Below, piece by piece: positions 8,740-17,748 of a DNA stretch of 64,000 nt. The stretch comes from Paracoccus acridae (GTDB lineage Bacteria > Pseudomonadota > Alphaproteobacteria > Rhodobacterales > Rhodobacteraceae). A program made the position numbers and the translations under genes. The stretch lies in NCBI RefSeq assembly GCF_014642735.1, contig NZ_BMIV01000010.1, forward strand, positions 46,800-110,799. The letters are read 5' to 3'. The notes under the pieces are model-generated. The model was not told where the DNA came from. It saw nothing but the letters and a program-made list of their open reading frames with translations, and made no database searches. How positions within the stretch are numbered: the stretch's first letter is position 1; every line of letters begins with the position of its first letter.

Positions 8740-9939
8740 ATGCACATTCAACCCATGAACCAGCCATACGCCCCCCTGTCCGCAGCCCTCGTCGCCCCGG
8801 TCGTTACCGGGGTCGAGACGGTGATCCTCGATCTGCCGACGATCCGTCCGCACAAGCTGTCGGTCGCCACCATGAACGGTCAGGTCCTGACGCTGGTGCG
8901 CGTCCATTGCAGCGACGGCGTCACCGGCATCGGCGAATGCACCACCATCGGCGGGCTGGCTTATGGCGGCGAAAGCCCCGAAAGCATGAAGACCAACATC
9001 GACACCTGGTTCGCCCCGGTGATGATGGGCCAGGACGCGACGCGGGTGCAGGCGCTGATGGCGCGGATCGGCAAGATGGTGAAGGACAACCGCTTCGCCA
9101 AATCCGCCGTGGAATGTGCGCTGCTGGACGCCCAGGGCAAGCGCCTGGGCCTGCCGGTCAGCGAGCTTCTGGGCGGGCGGCGCCGCGACCGGCTGCCGGT
9201 GGCCTGGACGCTGGCGTCGGGCGACACGGCCCGCGACATCGCCGAGGCTGAACGGATGCTGGACCTGCGCCGCCACAACATCTTCAAGCTGAAGATCGGC
9301 GCCCGCCCCCTCCGCGACGACATCGCCCATGTTGCGGCGATCAAGGCCGCGCTTGGCGACCGTGCGGCGGTGCGCGTCGATGTGAACATGGCCTGGTCGG
9401 AAGGCGAGGCCGCCTTCGGCATGGCGGCCCTGGCGGACGCGGGCTGCGACCTGGTCGAACAGCCGGTGGCATCGGCCGCAGCCCTTTCCCGGCTGGTGCG
9501 CCGCTTCCCCGTCGCGCTGATGGCCGACGAATCCCTGACCGGCCCCGAAAGCGCCTTCGAGATCGCCCGCGTCCAGGGCGCCGATGTCTTTGCCGTCAAG
9601 CTGGAACAAAGCGGCGGCGCCTTCAACGCGCTTCGCGTCGCGGCCATCGCGGATGCGGCAGGGATCGGGCTTTACGGCGGCACGATGCTGGAAGGCGCGG
9701 TGGGCACGGTGATTTCCGCCCATGCCTTCGCCACCTTCGCCAATCTGCAATGGGGCACCGAATTGTTCGGCCCGCTGCTGCTGACCGAGGACATCCTGGC
9801 CGGGCCTCTGGATTACAGCGATTTCGAACTGACCGTGCCGGGTGGCCCCGGCCTTGGCCTGACGCTGGACGAGGATCGCGTGGCCTTCTTCGCACGCGAC
9901 GGCATCCGCAAGACCATCAGCCTGCCCGGAAAGGCGTGA
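8740..9939 (+). CDS. catB: Muconate cycloisomerase
   Basis: Enolase-superfamily enzyme that turns cis,cis-muconate into muconolactone. From the ATG at 8740 it has 399 residues; ATG 8755 is an alternative and an upstream in-frame ATG at 8629 would put coding sequence across the operator. The catalytic lysine pair is in FKLKIG (residues 182-187), and metal ligands are Asp214 (VDVNMAW), Glu240 (LVEQPV) and Asp263 (MADES). The N-terminal capping region has TIRPHKLSVATMN. It starts the run catB-catC-catA, directly behind the CatR-type box. Confidence 0.96.
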   Translation: MHIQPMNQPYAPLSAALVAPVVTGVETVILDLPTIRPHKLSVATMNGQVLTLVRVHCSDGVTGIGECTTIGGLAYGGESPESMKTNIDTWFAPVMMGQDATRVQALMARIGKMVKDNRFAKSAVECALLDAQGKRLGLPVSELLGGRRRDRLPVAWTLASGDTARDIAEAERMLDLRRHNIFKLKIGARPLRDDIAHVAAIKAALGDRAAVRVDVNMAWSEGEAAFGMAALADAGCDLVEQPVASAAALSRLVRRFPVALMADESLTGPESAFEIARVQGADVFAVKLEQSGGAFNALRVAAIADAAGIGLYGGTMLEGAVGTVISAHAFATFANLQWGTELFGPLLLTEDILAGPLDYSDFELTVPGGPGLGLTLDEDRVAFFARDGIRKTISLPGKA

Positions 9940-9941
9940 CC

Positions 9942-10232
9942 ATGCTGTTTCATGTGACCATGGATGTGAACATCCCCCGCGACCTGCCCGCCGATGAACG
10001 CGCCGACATCCTTGCGCGCGAAAAGGCCTATTCGCAGGATCTGCAGGCCCAGGGCAAATGGCGCCACATCTGGCGGATCGCCGGGCAATACGCCAACGTC
10101 AGCATCTTCGACGTCCGCGACAACGACGAATTGCACGACATCCTGTCGGGCCTGCCCTTGTTCCCTTTCATGGACATCGCCGTGACGCCGCTGCTGCGTC
10201 ACCCGTCCGCGATCCGGGACGACGATACCTGA
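9942..10232 (+). CDS. catC: Muconolactone delta-isomerase
   Basis: Small decameric isomerase of 96 residues converting muconolactone to 3-oxoadipate enol-lactone. The start MLFHVTMDVNIPRDLP and the core KWRHIWRIAGQYANVSIFDV are diagnostic for CatC. It begins 2 bases after the catB stop, so the two are translationally linked. Length is normal for the family. Confidence 0.96.
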   Translation: MLFHVTMDVNIPRDLPADERADILAREKAYSQDLQAQGKWRHIWRIAGQYANVSIFDVRDNDELHDILSGLPLFPFMDIAVTPLLRHPSAIRDDDT

Positions 10233-10303
10233 AGCCATCCCCAAACGGGACGGAGCGAGGGCCGTCCTGCCCAGTTTCCAAGCGAATCCAGGAGGAGAGA
10301 AGA

Positions 10304-11242
10304 ATGACCGTCAAGATTTTCGACCGTCCCGACGTGCAGGAGTTCCTGAAGGAACTCAGCGGCATGAACAGCAGCGATGGCAATCCGCGCATGAAGCAGA
10401 TCGTGCATCGCCTGATGTCGGACCTGTTCCGCGCCATCGACGACCTGGACATCACCCCCGACGAATATTGGACCGGCGTGGCCTGGCTGAACGACTTGGG
10501 CGCCGCCGGTCAGGCGGGCCTGATCTCGCCGGGCCTGGGGATCGACCACTTCCTGGACGAGCGCCTGGACGCCATCGACGCCGAACTGGGGATCGAGAAC
10601 CCGACCCCGCGCACGATCGAAGGCCCGCTTTACGTCGCCGGCGCCCCGGAATCGGTGGGCTTCGCCCGCCTGGATGACGGCTCGGACACGGACGGTCAGA
10701 CGCTGATCATGCACGGCACGGTCCACGGGTCCGACGGCAAGCCGCTGGCCGGCGCCAAGGTCGAGGTCTGGCACTGCGACACGCGGGGCTTCTATTCCCA
10801 CTTCGATCCGACCGGCAAGCAGGCGCCCTTCAACATGCGCCGCACGATCATCACCGACGAAAACGGCCGCTACAAGTTCCAGAGCATCCTGCCCTCGGGC
10901 TATGGCGTGCCCCCCGGCAGCCCGACCGAGAAGGTGCTGACCGCCCTTGGCCGCCACGGCCAGCGTCCCGCGCATATCCACTTCTTCGTCAGCGCCGACG
11001 AGCACCGCAAGCTGACCACCCAGATCAACATCGAGGGCGATCCGCTGATCGACGACGACTTCGCCTATGCCACCCGCGAAGGCCTGGTCCCCCATGTGAT
11101 CGAGCGGACGGACGAGGACAGCATCCATGCCAACGGCCTCAACGGTCCCTTCGCCGAGATCAGCTTCGACATCCACCTGACCGCCCTGGTTCAAGGCATC
11201 GACAACCAGGTCAACGAACAGCGCCGCCGCGCCGCAGCGTAA
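10304..11242 (+). CDS. catA: Catechol 1,2-dioxygenase
   Basis: Intradiol ring-cleaving dioxygenase, 312 residues, with non-haem Fe(III). The four ligands are visible as Tyr164 (GFYSHFDP), Tyr200 (PSGYGVP), His224 and His226 (RPAHIHFF). The N-terminal helical dimerisation domain is residues 1-105. The ATG at 10304 follows AGGAGGAG. It converts catechol from BenD to cis,cis-muconate for CatB. A GC-rich hairpin after the stop (11252-11280) separates it from benA. Confidence 0.97.
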   Translation: MTVKIFDRPDVQEFLKELSGMNSSDGNPRMKQIVHRLMSDLFRAIDDLDITPDEYWTGVAWLNDLGAAGQAGLISPGLGIDHFLDERLDAIDAELGIENPTPRTIEGPLYVAGAPESVGFARLDDGSDTDGQTLIMHGTVHGSDGKPLAGAKVEVWHCDTRGFYSHFDPTGKQAPFNMRRTIITDENGRYKFQSILPSGYGVPPGSPTEKVLTALGRHGQRPAHIHFFVSADEHRKLTTQINIEGDPLIDDDFAYATREGLVPHVIERTDEDSIHANGLNGPFAEISFDIHLTALVQGIDNQVNEQRRRAAA

Positions 11243-11251
11243 GCGCATCCC

Positions 11252-11280
11252 GGACGGCCCCCTGGAGGGGAGGGCCGTCC
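11252..11280 (+). terminator. Hairpin between catA and benA
   Basis: GGACGGCCC and GGGCCGTCC form a perfect 9-bp stem around an 11-base loop, 9 bases after the catA stop. No T-tract follows, so it may be an mRNA-stabilising or partial-termination element that lets catBCA and benABCD be expressed at different levels. Confidence 0.5.
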
Positions 11281-11356
11281 ACCCCTACCCCATCTTTCAT
11301 CACCGACATCGGCAGGGGCCCGTCCGCGACAGGCGCACCCCTGGGGAGGAGAACTC

Positions 11357-12718
11357 ATGTCCGCGATCATCGAAAAGGCCCGCGACCTGGACCAGCTGCT
11401 GGACGTCGCCGTCCAGGACGACAAGGAGGCGGGACTGTTCCGCTGCCGCCGCGACATCTTCACCAACGAAGACCTGTTCGCGCTGGAGATGAAGCACATC
11501 TTCGAAGGCAACTGGGTCTATCTGGCGCATGAAAGCCAGATCCCGGAAGTCAACGACTATTACACCACCTGGATCGGCCGCCAGCCTATCGTCATCACCC
11601 GCGACAAGACCGGAGCGCTGAACGCCGTCATCAACGCCTGCGCCCACAAGGGCGCGATGCTGTGCCGCCGCAAGCAGGGCAACAAGGGCAGCTTCACCTG
11701 CCCCTTCCACGGCTGGACCTTTTCCAACACCGGCAAGCTGCTGAAGGTGAAGGACGCGAAGACCACGCAATATCCCGAGCAGTTCAACCAGGACGGCTCG
11801 CACGACCTGACCCGCGTGGCGCGCTTCGAAAGCTATCGCGGCTTCCTGTTCGGCAGCCTCAACCCCGACGTCGCCTCGCTGGAGGATTTCCTGGGCGAGA
11901 CGAAGGTCATCATCGACCAGATCGTGGACCAGGCGCCCGAGGGTCTGGAGGTGCTGCGCGGCAATTCCTCCTACATCTATGACGGCAACTGGAAGCTGCA
12001 GATGGAGAACGGCTGCGACGGCTATCACGTGAGTTCCGTCCACTGGAACTATGCCACCACCATGGAACGGCGCAGCGAAACCGGCACCAAGGCGGTGGAC
12101 GCGAACAGCTGGTCCAAGTCGGTCGCCGGCGTCTATGGCTTCGAGAACGGCCATATCCTGCTCTGGACCAACACCCGCAACCCCGAGGTTCGCCCGGTCT
12201 GGAACCGCCGCGACGACCTGGTCGCCCGCCTGGGCGAGGAGAAGGCGGGCTTCATCGTCAACCAGACCCGCAACCTGGGCATCTATCCGAACGTGTTCCT
12301 GATGGACCAGTTCAGCACCCAGATCCGCGTCGTCCGCCCGCTGTCGGTGGACAAGACCGAAATCACGATCTTCTGCTTTGCCCCGAAGGGCGAAAGCGCC
12401 GCCGACCGCACGACCCGCATCCGCCAGTACGAGGATTTCTTCAACGTCTCGGGCATGGGCACCTCGGACGACCTCGAGGAATTCCGCGCCTGCCAGACCG
12501 CCTATGCCGCGCCCTTGTGGAACGACATGTCGCGCGGTGCGCCCCTGTGGGTCCACGGCCCCGATGAAAACGCCCGCCGCATGGGCCTGAACCCTGTCTT
12601 GTCGGGCGAACGCAGCGAGGACGAGGGCCTGTTCGTCGTGCAGCACGAATACTGGGCCAAGGCCATGCGCGAAGCGCTTGCCGCCGAGAAGGCCGGCGAA
12701 AAGGGAGAAGCGGCATGA
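11357..12718 (+). CDS. benA: Benzoate 1,2-dioxygenase, large (alpha) subunit
   Basis: Rieske non-haem iron oxygenase alpha subunit, 453 residues. The Rieske [2Fe-2S] ligands are Cys95-His97 and Cys115-His118 (CAHKGAM and FTCPFHGW). The C-terminal catalytic domain has [15 protein letters not shown], carrying the mononuclear-iron His pair. With BenB it makes cis-dihydrodiol carboxylate from benzoate and O2, fed electrons by BenC. GGGGAGGAG precedes the ATG. Its end overlaps benB by 4 bases (ATGA). Confidence 0.96.
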   Translation: MSAIIEKARDLDQLLDVAVQDDKEAGLFRCRRDIFTNEDLFALEMKHIFEGNWVYLAHESQIPEVNDYYTTWIGRQPIVITRDKTGALNAVINACAHKGAMLCRRKQGNKGSFTCPFHGWTFSNTGKLLKVKDAKTTQYPEQFNQDGSHDLTRVARFESYRGFLFGSLNPDVASLEDFLGETKVIIDQIVDQAPEGLEVLRGNSSYIYDGNWKLQMENGCDGYHVSSVHWNYATTMERRSETGTKAVDANSWSKSVAGVYGFENGHILLWTNTRNPEVRPVWNRRDDLVARLGEEKAGFIVNQTRNLGIYPNVFLMDQFSTQIRVVRPLSVDKTEITIFCFAPKGESAADRTTRIRQYEDFFNVSGMGTSDDLEEFRACQTAYAAPLWNDMSRGAPLWVHGPDENARRMGLNPVLSGERSEDEGLFVVQHEYWAKAMREALAAEKAGEKGEAA

Positions 12719-13230
12719 GCCTGGATCACGCCATCACCAGCACCAGCCTGGACATGAACACCATCTGCGCCTTCCTGTATCGCGAGGCGCGCCTGCTGGA
12801 CGACCGCCAGTGGGACGAATGGCTGACCTGCTATGCGCCCGATGTGACCTACTGGATGCCCGCCTGGGACGACAACGACCAGATCACCGAGGATCCGCAG
12901 TCCCAGATCTCGCTGATGTATTACCCCAACCGCGAGGGGCTTGAGGATCGGGTGTTCCGCATCAAGACCGAACGGTCCGGCGCATCGACGCCCGAACCCC
13001 GCACCAGCCACACGGTCAGCAATGTCGAGGTGGTCGCGGATCGCGGGTCCGAGGTGGACGTGCGCTACAACTTCCACACGCTGAACCACCGCTACAAGAC
13101 CACGGACCAGTTCTTCGGCACCATGTTCGTGACCCTGCGCCGGACGGATGACGGGCTGGTGATCGCCGCCAAGAAGATCGTCCTGAAGAACGACTACATC
13201 CGCCAGGTCATCGACGTCTATCACGTCTGA
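12715..13230 (+). CDS. benB: Benzoate 1,2-dioxygenase, small (beta) subunit
   Basis: Ring-hydroxylating dioxygenase beta subunit, 171 residues with the NTF2-like fold. It shows [21 protein letters not shown] at the start and [23 protein letters not shown] at the end, both typical of BenB/XylY. It is structural and supports the alpha-beta hexamer. Translational coupling to benA is by ATGA; benC follows after 39 bases. Confidence 0.96.
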   Translation: MSLDHAITSTSLDMNTICAFLYREARLLDDRQWDEWLTCYAPDVTYWMPAWDDNDQITEDPQSQISLMYYPNREGLEDRVFRIKTERSGASTPEPRTSHTVSNVEVVADRGSEVDVRYNFHTLNHRYKTTDQFFGTMFVTLRRTDDGLVIAAKKIVLKNDYIRQVIDVYHV

Positions 13231-13269
13231 CGGCCGCCAGACCAAGCACAACGCAAGGAGGAGGCGACC

Positions 13270-14298
13270 ATGTGCTATACGATCGCGCTCAACTTCGAGG
13301 ACGGGATCACCCGCTTCATCGACTGCAAGCAGGGCGAGAAGGTTCTTGATGCGGCCTTCCGCAACAAGATCAACCTGCCGATGGACTGTTCGGACGGCGT
13401 CTGCGGCACCTGCAAGTGCCGCGCCGAAAGCGGCGCCTATGACCTGGGCGAGGACTATATCGAGGACGCCCTGACCGAGGACGAGGCCGAAGAAGGCTTG
13501 GTCCTGACCTGCCAGATGGTGCCGTCCTCCGACTGCGTGCTGTCGGTGCCCGTTACGGCCGCGTCCTGCAAGACCGGCCAGCAGAAGATCGGGGCCACCG
13601 TCGCCCGGATCGAGCCGCACAAGGATGCCGCGGTCGTGCTGGAGCTTCAGATCGAGGAAGGCGCCGTTCCCCCCGCCTTCCTGCCCGGCCAGTACGTCAA
13701 TATCGGCGTGCCGGGCAGCACCGCCAGCCGGTCCTATTCCTTCAGCTCGGCCCCGGCGGAAGGGCGGATGGAATTCCTGATCAAGAAGATCCCCGACGGG
13801 TTGATGAGCAGCTGGCTGGCCCGCGCCGCCCCCGGCGACAAGCTGGATCTGACCGGGCCGATGGGCAGCTTCTATCTGCGCGACGCGGGCCGTCCGCTGC
13901 TGTTCCTGGCCGGCGGCACCGGCCTTGCGCCCTTCCTGTCGATACTGGAGGTTCTGGCCCGCGCCGGGTCGCGCCAGCAGATCCACCTGATCTATGGCGT
14001 GACGCGCGACCAGGATCTGGTGCTGGTGGACCGGATCGCGGGTTTTGCGCGCCGCCTGCCGAACTTCACCTTCGCCACGGTGGTCGCGGATGACGCCTCG
14101 GCCCATCCGCGCAAGGGATGGGTCACCCAGCACATGCCCGAGGACATGCTGGCCGCCGGAGAGGTGGACGTCTATCTGTGCGGCCCCCCGCCGATGGTCG
14201 ATGCGGTGCGCCATTACCTTGACGAAAAGGGCGTCCGCCCGGCCAGCTTCCATTACGAGAAGTTCACCCCCAACGCGCCTTTGAAGGCCAGCGCATGA
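13270..14298 (+). CDS. benC: Benzoate dioxygenase electron transfer component (ferredoxin-NADH reductase)
   Basis: Three-domain reductase of 342 residues. A plant-type [2Fe-2S] ferredoxin domain has ligands Cys40, Cys45, Cys48 and Cys81. An FAD domain follows with RSYSFSSAP near residue 155, and then an NAD domain with FLAGGTGLAPFLSI and a YLCGPPPMV motif. It passes electrons from NADH to the Rieske centre of BenA. AAGGAGGAG lies before the start. The stop overlaps the benD start by 4 bases. Confidence 0.96.
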   Translation: MCYTIALNFEDGITRFIDCKQGEKVLDAAFRNKINLPMDCSDGVCGTCKCRAESGAYDLGEDYIEDALTEDEAEEGLVLTCQMVPSSDCVLSVPVTAASCKTGQQKIGATVARIEPHKDAAVVLELQIEEGAVPPAFLPGQYVNIGVPGSTASRSYSFSSAPAEGRMEFLIKKIPDGLMSSWLARAAPGDKLDLTGPMGSFYLRDAGRPLLFLAGGTGLAPFLSILEVLARAGSRQQIHLIYGVTRDQDLVLVDRIAGFARRLPNFTFATVVADDASAHPRKGWVTQHMPEDMLAAGEVDVYLCGPPPMVDAVRHYLDEKGVRPASFHYEKFTPNAPLKASA

Positions 14299-15080
14299 CG
14301 GGGGCGGTCTTTGCCGGGCGCTTCGCGGGCAAGGTGCTGGTCGTGACCGGCGCCGCGCAGGGGATCGGCCGCGCCGTGGCCCTGCGCGCGGCGGCCGAGG
14401 GCGGCCGCGTCCTGTTCGTGGACCGCGCCGATTTCGTCTCGGATGTCGCGGCCGAGGCCGGGCGCGATGCGGCGGCCTTCACCGCCGACCTGGAAACCTG
14501 GGATGGCGCCCATGCGGCGATGGCCCATGCCGCCGACATCTTTGGCGGCATCGACATCCTGATCAACAACGTGGGCGGCGCGATACGAATGCGCCCCTTC
14601 GTCGAATTCGAACCCGCCCAGATCGACGCCGAGATCCGCCGGTCCCTGATGCCCACGCTTTACTGCTGCCACGCGGTGCTGCCGCATCTGCTGGCGCGGG
14701 GCGGCGGTACCATCGTCAACGTGTCCTCGAACGCCACGCGCGGCATCCATCGGGTGCCTTATTCGGCGGCCAAGGGCGGCGTGAACGCCATCACGCAGTC
14801 GCTGGCGATGGAGATGGCGGGCCAGAACATCCGCGTCGTCGCAACCGCCCCCGGCGGGACCGAGGCCCCGCCCCGCCGCATCCCCCGCAACGCCGAGGGC
14901 GACAGCGAGGCCGAAAGGGCCTGGATGGCCGAGGTGGTCGAACAGGTCAAGCAATCGGCCTTCATGCGCCGCTATGCCACCATCGAGGAACAGGCCGCGC
15001 CGATCCTGTTCCTGGCCTCGGACGAGGCGTCCTACATCACCGGCTCTGTGCTGCCCGTCGCCGGAGGCGACACGGGATAG
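14295..15080 (+). CDS. benD: cis-Dihydroxycyclohexadiene carboxylate dehydrogenase
   Basis: Short-chain dehydrogenase, 261 residues, that oxidises and decarboxylates the benzoate dihydrodiol to catechol with NAD+. The cofactor motif is TGAAQGIG (residues 18-25), followed by NNVGG and the catalytic set Ser144/145, Tyr156 and Lys160 (PYSAAKGGVNAI). It closes the benABCD run by ATGA coupling. A 14-base sequence spanning its end is duplicated just after the stop (15063-15076 and 15089-15102). Confidence 0.95.
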   Translation: MTGAVFAGRFAGKVLVVTGAAQGIGRAVALRAAAEGGRVLFVDRADFVSDVAAEAGRDAAAFTADLETWDGAHAAMAHAADIFGGIDILINNVGGAIRMRPFVEFEPAQIDAEIRRSLMPTLYCCHAVLPHLLARGGGTIVNVSSNATRGIHRVPYSAAKGGVNAITQSLAMEMAGQNIRVVATAPGGTEAPPRRIPRNAEGDSEAERAWMAEVVEQVKQSAFMRRYATIEEQAAPILFLASDEASYITGSVLPVAGGDTG

Positions 15081-15102
15081 GCGTCGCGGGAGGCGACACG
15101 GG
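15063..15102 (+). repeat. 14-bp direct repeat across the benD stop
   Basis: GGAGGCGACACGGG occurs at 15063-15076, inside the last codons of benD, and again at 15089-15102, 26 bases on. This looks like a small tandem duplication of the gene end. It leaves benD intact and lengthens the spacer to benK. Confidence 0.7.
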
Positions 15103-15142
15103 CCGACGGACCCACAAGCAAACAACAAGGGAGGAGAAGACA

Positions 15143-16474
15143 ATGAGAAGCATAGACGTGAGCGAGGCCATAGACAAAGGCCCGTTCGGCAGCTTTCAGT
15201 GGATGGTGGTCGCGCTGTGCGGCGCGCTGCTGATCGTTGACGGATACGACGTCTTCGTCGCGGGCACCGTCCTGCCCACGCTGATCGCGGAATGGGGCCT
15301 GACCAAGCCGCAGGCGGGTGCGCTGCAGGCCTGGGCGCTGTTCGGGATGATGTTCGGCGCGTTGATCCTGGGGCCGCTGGCCGACCGGATCGGCCGCAAG
15401 AAGGGCGTGGCGATCAGCTTCGTGCTGTTCACCTCGGCCACGGTGCTGACGGGCTTCGCCACCTCGCCCGAGCAGTTCAAGATCTTCCGCTTCATCGCGG
15501 GCCTGGGCTGCGGCGGGCTGATGCCGAATGCCGTGGCGCTGATGAACGAATATGCGCCCAAGCGCCTGCGCGGCACCATGGTCGCGCTGATGTTCTCGGG
15601 CTATTCCGTGGGCGGCATGGTCGCGGCGGGGCTGGGCATCGGGATCATCCCCTCTTTCGGGTGGCAGCCCATGTTCTTCATCGCCGCGCTGCCCCTGGCG
15701 CTGCTGCCGCTGATCCTGTGGAAGCTGCCGGAATCGCTGGGCTTCCTGATCCGCCAGGGCAAGCAGGAGGAAGCGAGGCGCATCTTCGCCCGCATCAACC
15801 CGACCGCACCCCTGGTCGCCGATGACCGGCTGGTCTTCACCGAGGCCAAGGGCGCCAAGGCGTCCATCGCCGAACTGTTCCGCCATGGCCGGGCCCTGCG
15901 CACGCTGATGCTGTGGCTGTCCTTCTTCTGCTGCCTGCTGCTGGTCTATCTGCTGTCGTCCTGGCTGCCCAAGGTTCTGCAAGAGGCGGGCTATGCCGAA
16001 CGCGCCAGCCTGTTGTCGCTGTTCTCGCTGAATTTCGGCGGCATGGCCGGGGCGATCCTGGGCGGACGGATGGGCGACCGCTTCGGGCTGCCCAAGGTCG
16101 TGGTGGGCTTCTTCGCCGCCGCCGCGCTGTCCATCGCGATGATCGGCATGAACCCGGCGCCGGGCCTGCTGTTCGCCCTGGTCTTCGTGGCGGGCGCCAC
16201 CACCATCGGCACGCAGATCCTGCTTTATGCAAGCGTGGCCCAGCTTTACAACCTGTCGGTCCGCGGGGCGGGCCTTGGCTGGGCCTCGGGCGTGGGCCGG
16301 ATCGGCGCCATCGTCGGGCCGACCCTGGGCGGGGTTCTGCTGGCGCGCGAACTGCCCTTGGGCCAGAACTTCCTGATCTTCGCGATCCCCGCGGCGGTCT
16401 CGGCACTGGCGATGCTGGTCTTCGCCCTTGCCAACAACCGGGTTCGCGAAAACGCGCAGCTTGCCGCGGCCTGA
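15143..16474 (+). CDS. benK: MFS transporter for benzoate (AAHS family)
   Basis: Twelve-segment major facilitator of 443 residues from the aromatic acid:H+ symporter family. The hallmark DGYDVFVAGTVLPTL in segment 1, with its membrane Asp, and the loop motif LADRIGRKKG between segments 2 and 3 are clear. A similar GGRMGDRFGLPK loop is in the second half. It should import benzoate across the inner membrane. It follows benD by 62 bases with GGGAGGAG before its ATG, so it is part of the operon. Confidence 0.93.
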   Translation: MRSIDVSEAIDKGPFGSFQWMVVALCGALLIVDGYDVFVAGTVLPTLIAEWGLTKPQAGALQAWALFGMMFGALILGPLADRIGRKKGVAISFVLFTSATVLTGFATSPEQFKIFRFIAGLGCGGLMPNAVALMNEYAPKRLRGTMVALMFSGYSVGGMVAAGLGIGIIPSFGWQPMFFIAALPLALLPLILWKLPESLGFLIRQGKQEEARRIFARINPTAPLVADDRLVFTEAKGAKASIAELFRHGRALRTLMLWLSFFCCLLLVYLLSSWLPKVLQEAGYAERASLLSLFSLNFGGMAGAILGGRMGDRFGLPKVVVGFFAAAALSIAMIGMNPAPGLLFALVFVAGATTIGTQILLYASVAQLYNLSVRGAGLGWASGVGRIGAIVGPTLGGVLLARELPLGQNFLIFAIPAAVSALAMLVFALANNRVRENAQLAAA

Positions 16475-16489
16475 TCCCGACGAAACAAT

Positions 16490-16516
16490 GGCGCGCGGCC
16501 CTGTCGGCCGCGCGCC
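16490..16516 (+). terminator. Strong GC hairpin between benK and catD
   Basis: GGCGCGCGGCC and GGCCGCGCGCC form a perfect 11-bp stem with a 5-base loop, followed by CTTT. It lies 16 bases after the benK stop and 23 bases before catD. The short T run suggests a partial terminator or an mRNA-processing barrier. Confidence 0.6.
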
Positions 16517-16538
16517 CTTTGCCATTGGAAATCCTGCC

Positions 16539-17333
16539 ATGCCCTATCTGGACCTGCCCACCCATCTCCTCCACTACCGCATCGACGGCGCGGAAGGGGG
16601 CAAGCCCTGGCTGACCTTCTGCAATTCGCTGGGCACCGACCTGCACATGTGGGACGCCCAGATCGCCGATCTGGCAGGGGATTTCCGCATCCTGCGCTAT
16701 GACCGTCGCGGACATGGCAAGTCCGGCACCCCGCCGCCCCCCTATGCCCTGTCCGACCTGGGCGGCGACGTGATTGCGCTGTGGGACGCGCTGTCCATCC
16801 CGCGCAGCCATTTCTGCGGCTTGTCCATCGGCGGGCTGACGGGGCAATGGCTGGGCATCCATTCCCGCGCGCGGCTGGACCGCCTTGCGGTCTGCGCCAC
16901 CGCGGCCCGCATCGGCACTGCCGAAAGCTGGACCGCCCGCATGGCCGACGTGCGCGCCAACGGCCTTGCCGGGCTTGTTCCCGCCACCGCCGAACGCTGG
17001 TTCACCCCTGCCTTCAGCGCAACCCGGCCTGGCGAAGTGGAAGCCATCCTTTCGACCTTCGCCACCACCTCGGCCGAGGGTTATGTGGGATGCTGCGCCG
17101 CCTTGGCGCAAGCGGATCTGCGGGACGATCTGGCGCGGATCACGGTCCCGGTCCTGGCCGTATCGGGCGACGACGACCCGGTCTGTCCGCCAGCCGATCT
17201 GCAGGCGATCGCCCAGGGCGTTCCGGACGGCCGCCACCATGGCTTGCCGGGGCGGCATCTGGTGAATGTCGAATCCGCGGCGGCCTTCAACGCCCTTCTG
17301 CGGGACTTCCTGATGGTGTCCGCACGCCCCTAG
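16539..17333 (+). CDS. catD: 3-Oxoadipate enol-lactonase
   Basis: Alpha/beta hydrolase of 264 residues completing the catechol branch: it opens 3-oxoadipate enol-lactone. The nucleophile elbow is GLSIGG (Ser96); the acid is in SGDDDPVCP and the His in GRHLVN near the end. NSLGTDLHMWD and RYDRRGHGKS are typical of PcaD/CatD. The frame is open upstream into benK, but the ATG at 16539 fits the family N-terminus. It ends the cat-ben cluster; the 3-oxoadipate CoA-transferase and thiolase are not in this window. Confidence 0.93.
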   Translation: MPYLDLPTHLLHYRIDGAEGGKPWLTFCNSLGTDLHMWDAQIADLAGDFRILRYDRRGHGKSGTPPPPYALSDLGGDVIALWDALSIPRSHFCGLSIGGLTGQWLGIHSRARLDRLAVCATAARIGTAESWTARMADVRANGLAGLVPATAERWFTPAFSATRPGEVEAILSTFATTSAEGYVGCCAALAQADLRDDLARITVPVLAVSGDDDPVCPPADLQAIAQGVPDGRHHGLPGRHLVNVESAAAFNALLRDFLMVSARP

Positions 17334-17463
17334 AACAGAATGCTTGATGCATTGGCCTTCGTCTTCCATTATGGTGCACTGACCCGAAGACCGCTGACGC
17401 TGGATCGCAGACATGACCGCCCCCAAGGCTGCCGCGCCTGACACCGACCAACGAGAGGCCCCG

Positions 17464-17730
17464 ATGCTGAAAAGCAAGACCCGCCAGACCAGTTGGCGCC
17501 TGGCCAATCCGGCCAAGTATTCGGCGCATCTTGCCGTCCAGCAGGCCATTGCCACGGGCAAGCTTGAACGGCAGGCCTGCGAGGTCTGCGGCATCGAAAA
17601 GGTGGATGCGCATCACGACCGCTATGACCAGCCGCTTGAGGTCAGGTGGCTGTGCCGTCGCCACCACATGAAGCTGCATCATTACGGCGAGGACATGTTT
17701 CCCGTCGGCGGCGGTTCGGGCGAATCCTGA
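17464..17730 (+). CDS. Small HNH-like zinc-binding protein of unknown function
   Basis: Basic protein of 88 residues from the ATG at 17464 (GAGAGG upstream; ATG 17413 would add 17 residues). The core CEVCGIEKVDAHHDRYDQP then WLCRRHHMKLHH has two Cys pairs and His residues like the zinc finger and partial HNH fold of small phage or plasmid proteins. The second CxxC is replaced by CRRHH, so a full HNH nuclease is doubtful. It stands alone between catD and the convergent mgtC gene. Function unknown; DNA or RNA binding is a guess. Confidence 0.7.
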   Translation: MLKSKTRQTSWRLANPAKYSAHLAVQQAIATGKLERQACEVCGIEKVDAHHDRYDQPLEVRWLCRRHHMKLHHYGEDMFPVGGGSGES

Positions 17731-17748
17731 TCACTGTCCCGCCCCCCG

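Noticed and set aside
17339..17353. AATGC-TTGAT-GCATT palindrome after catD
   Set aside because: Symmetric, but it lies just past the catD stop with no nearby start it could control; kept out of the feature list as probable chance.
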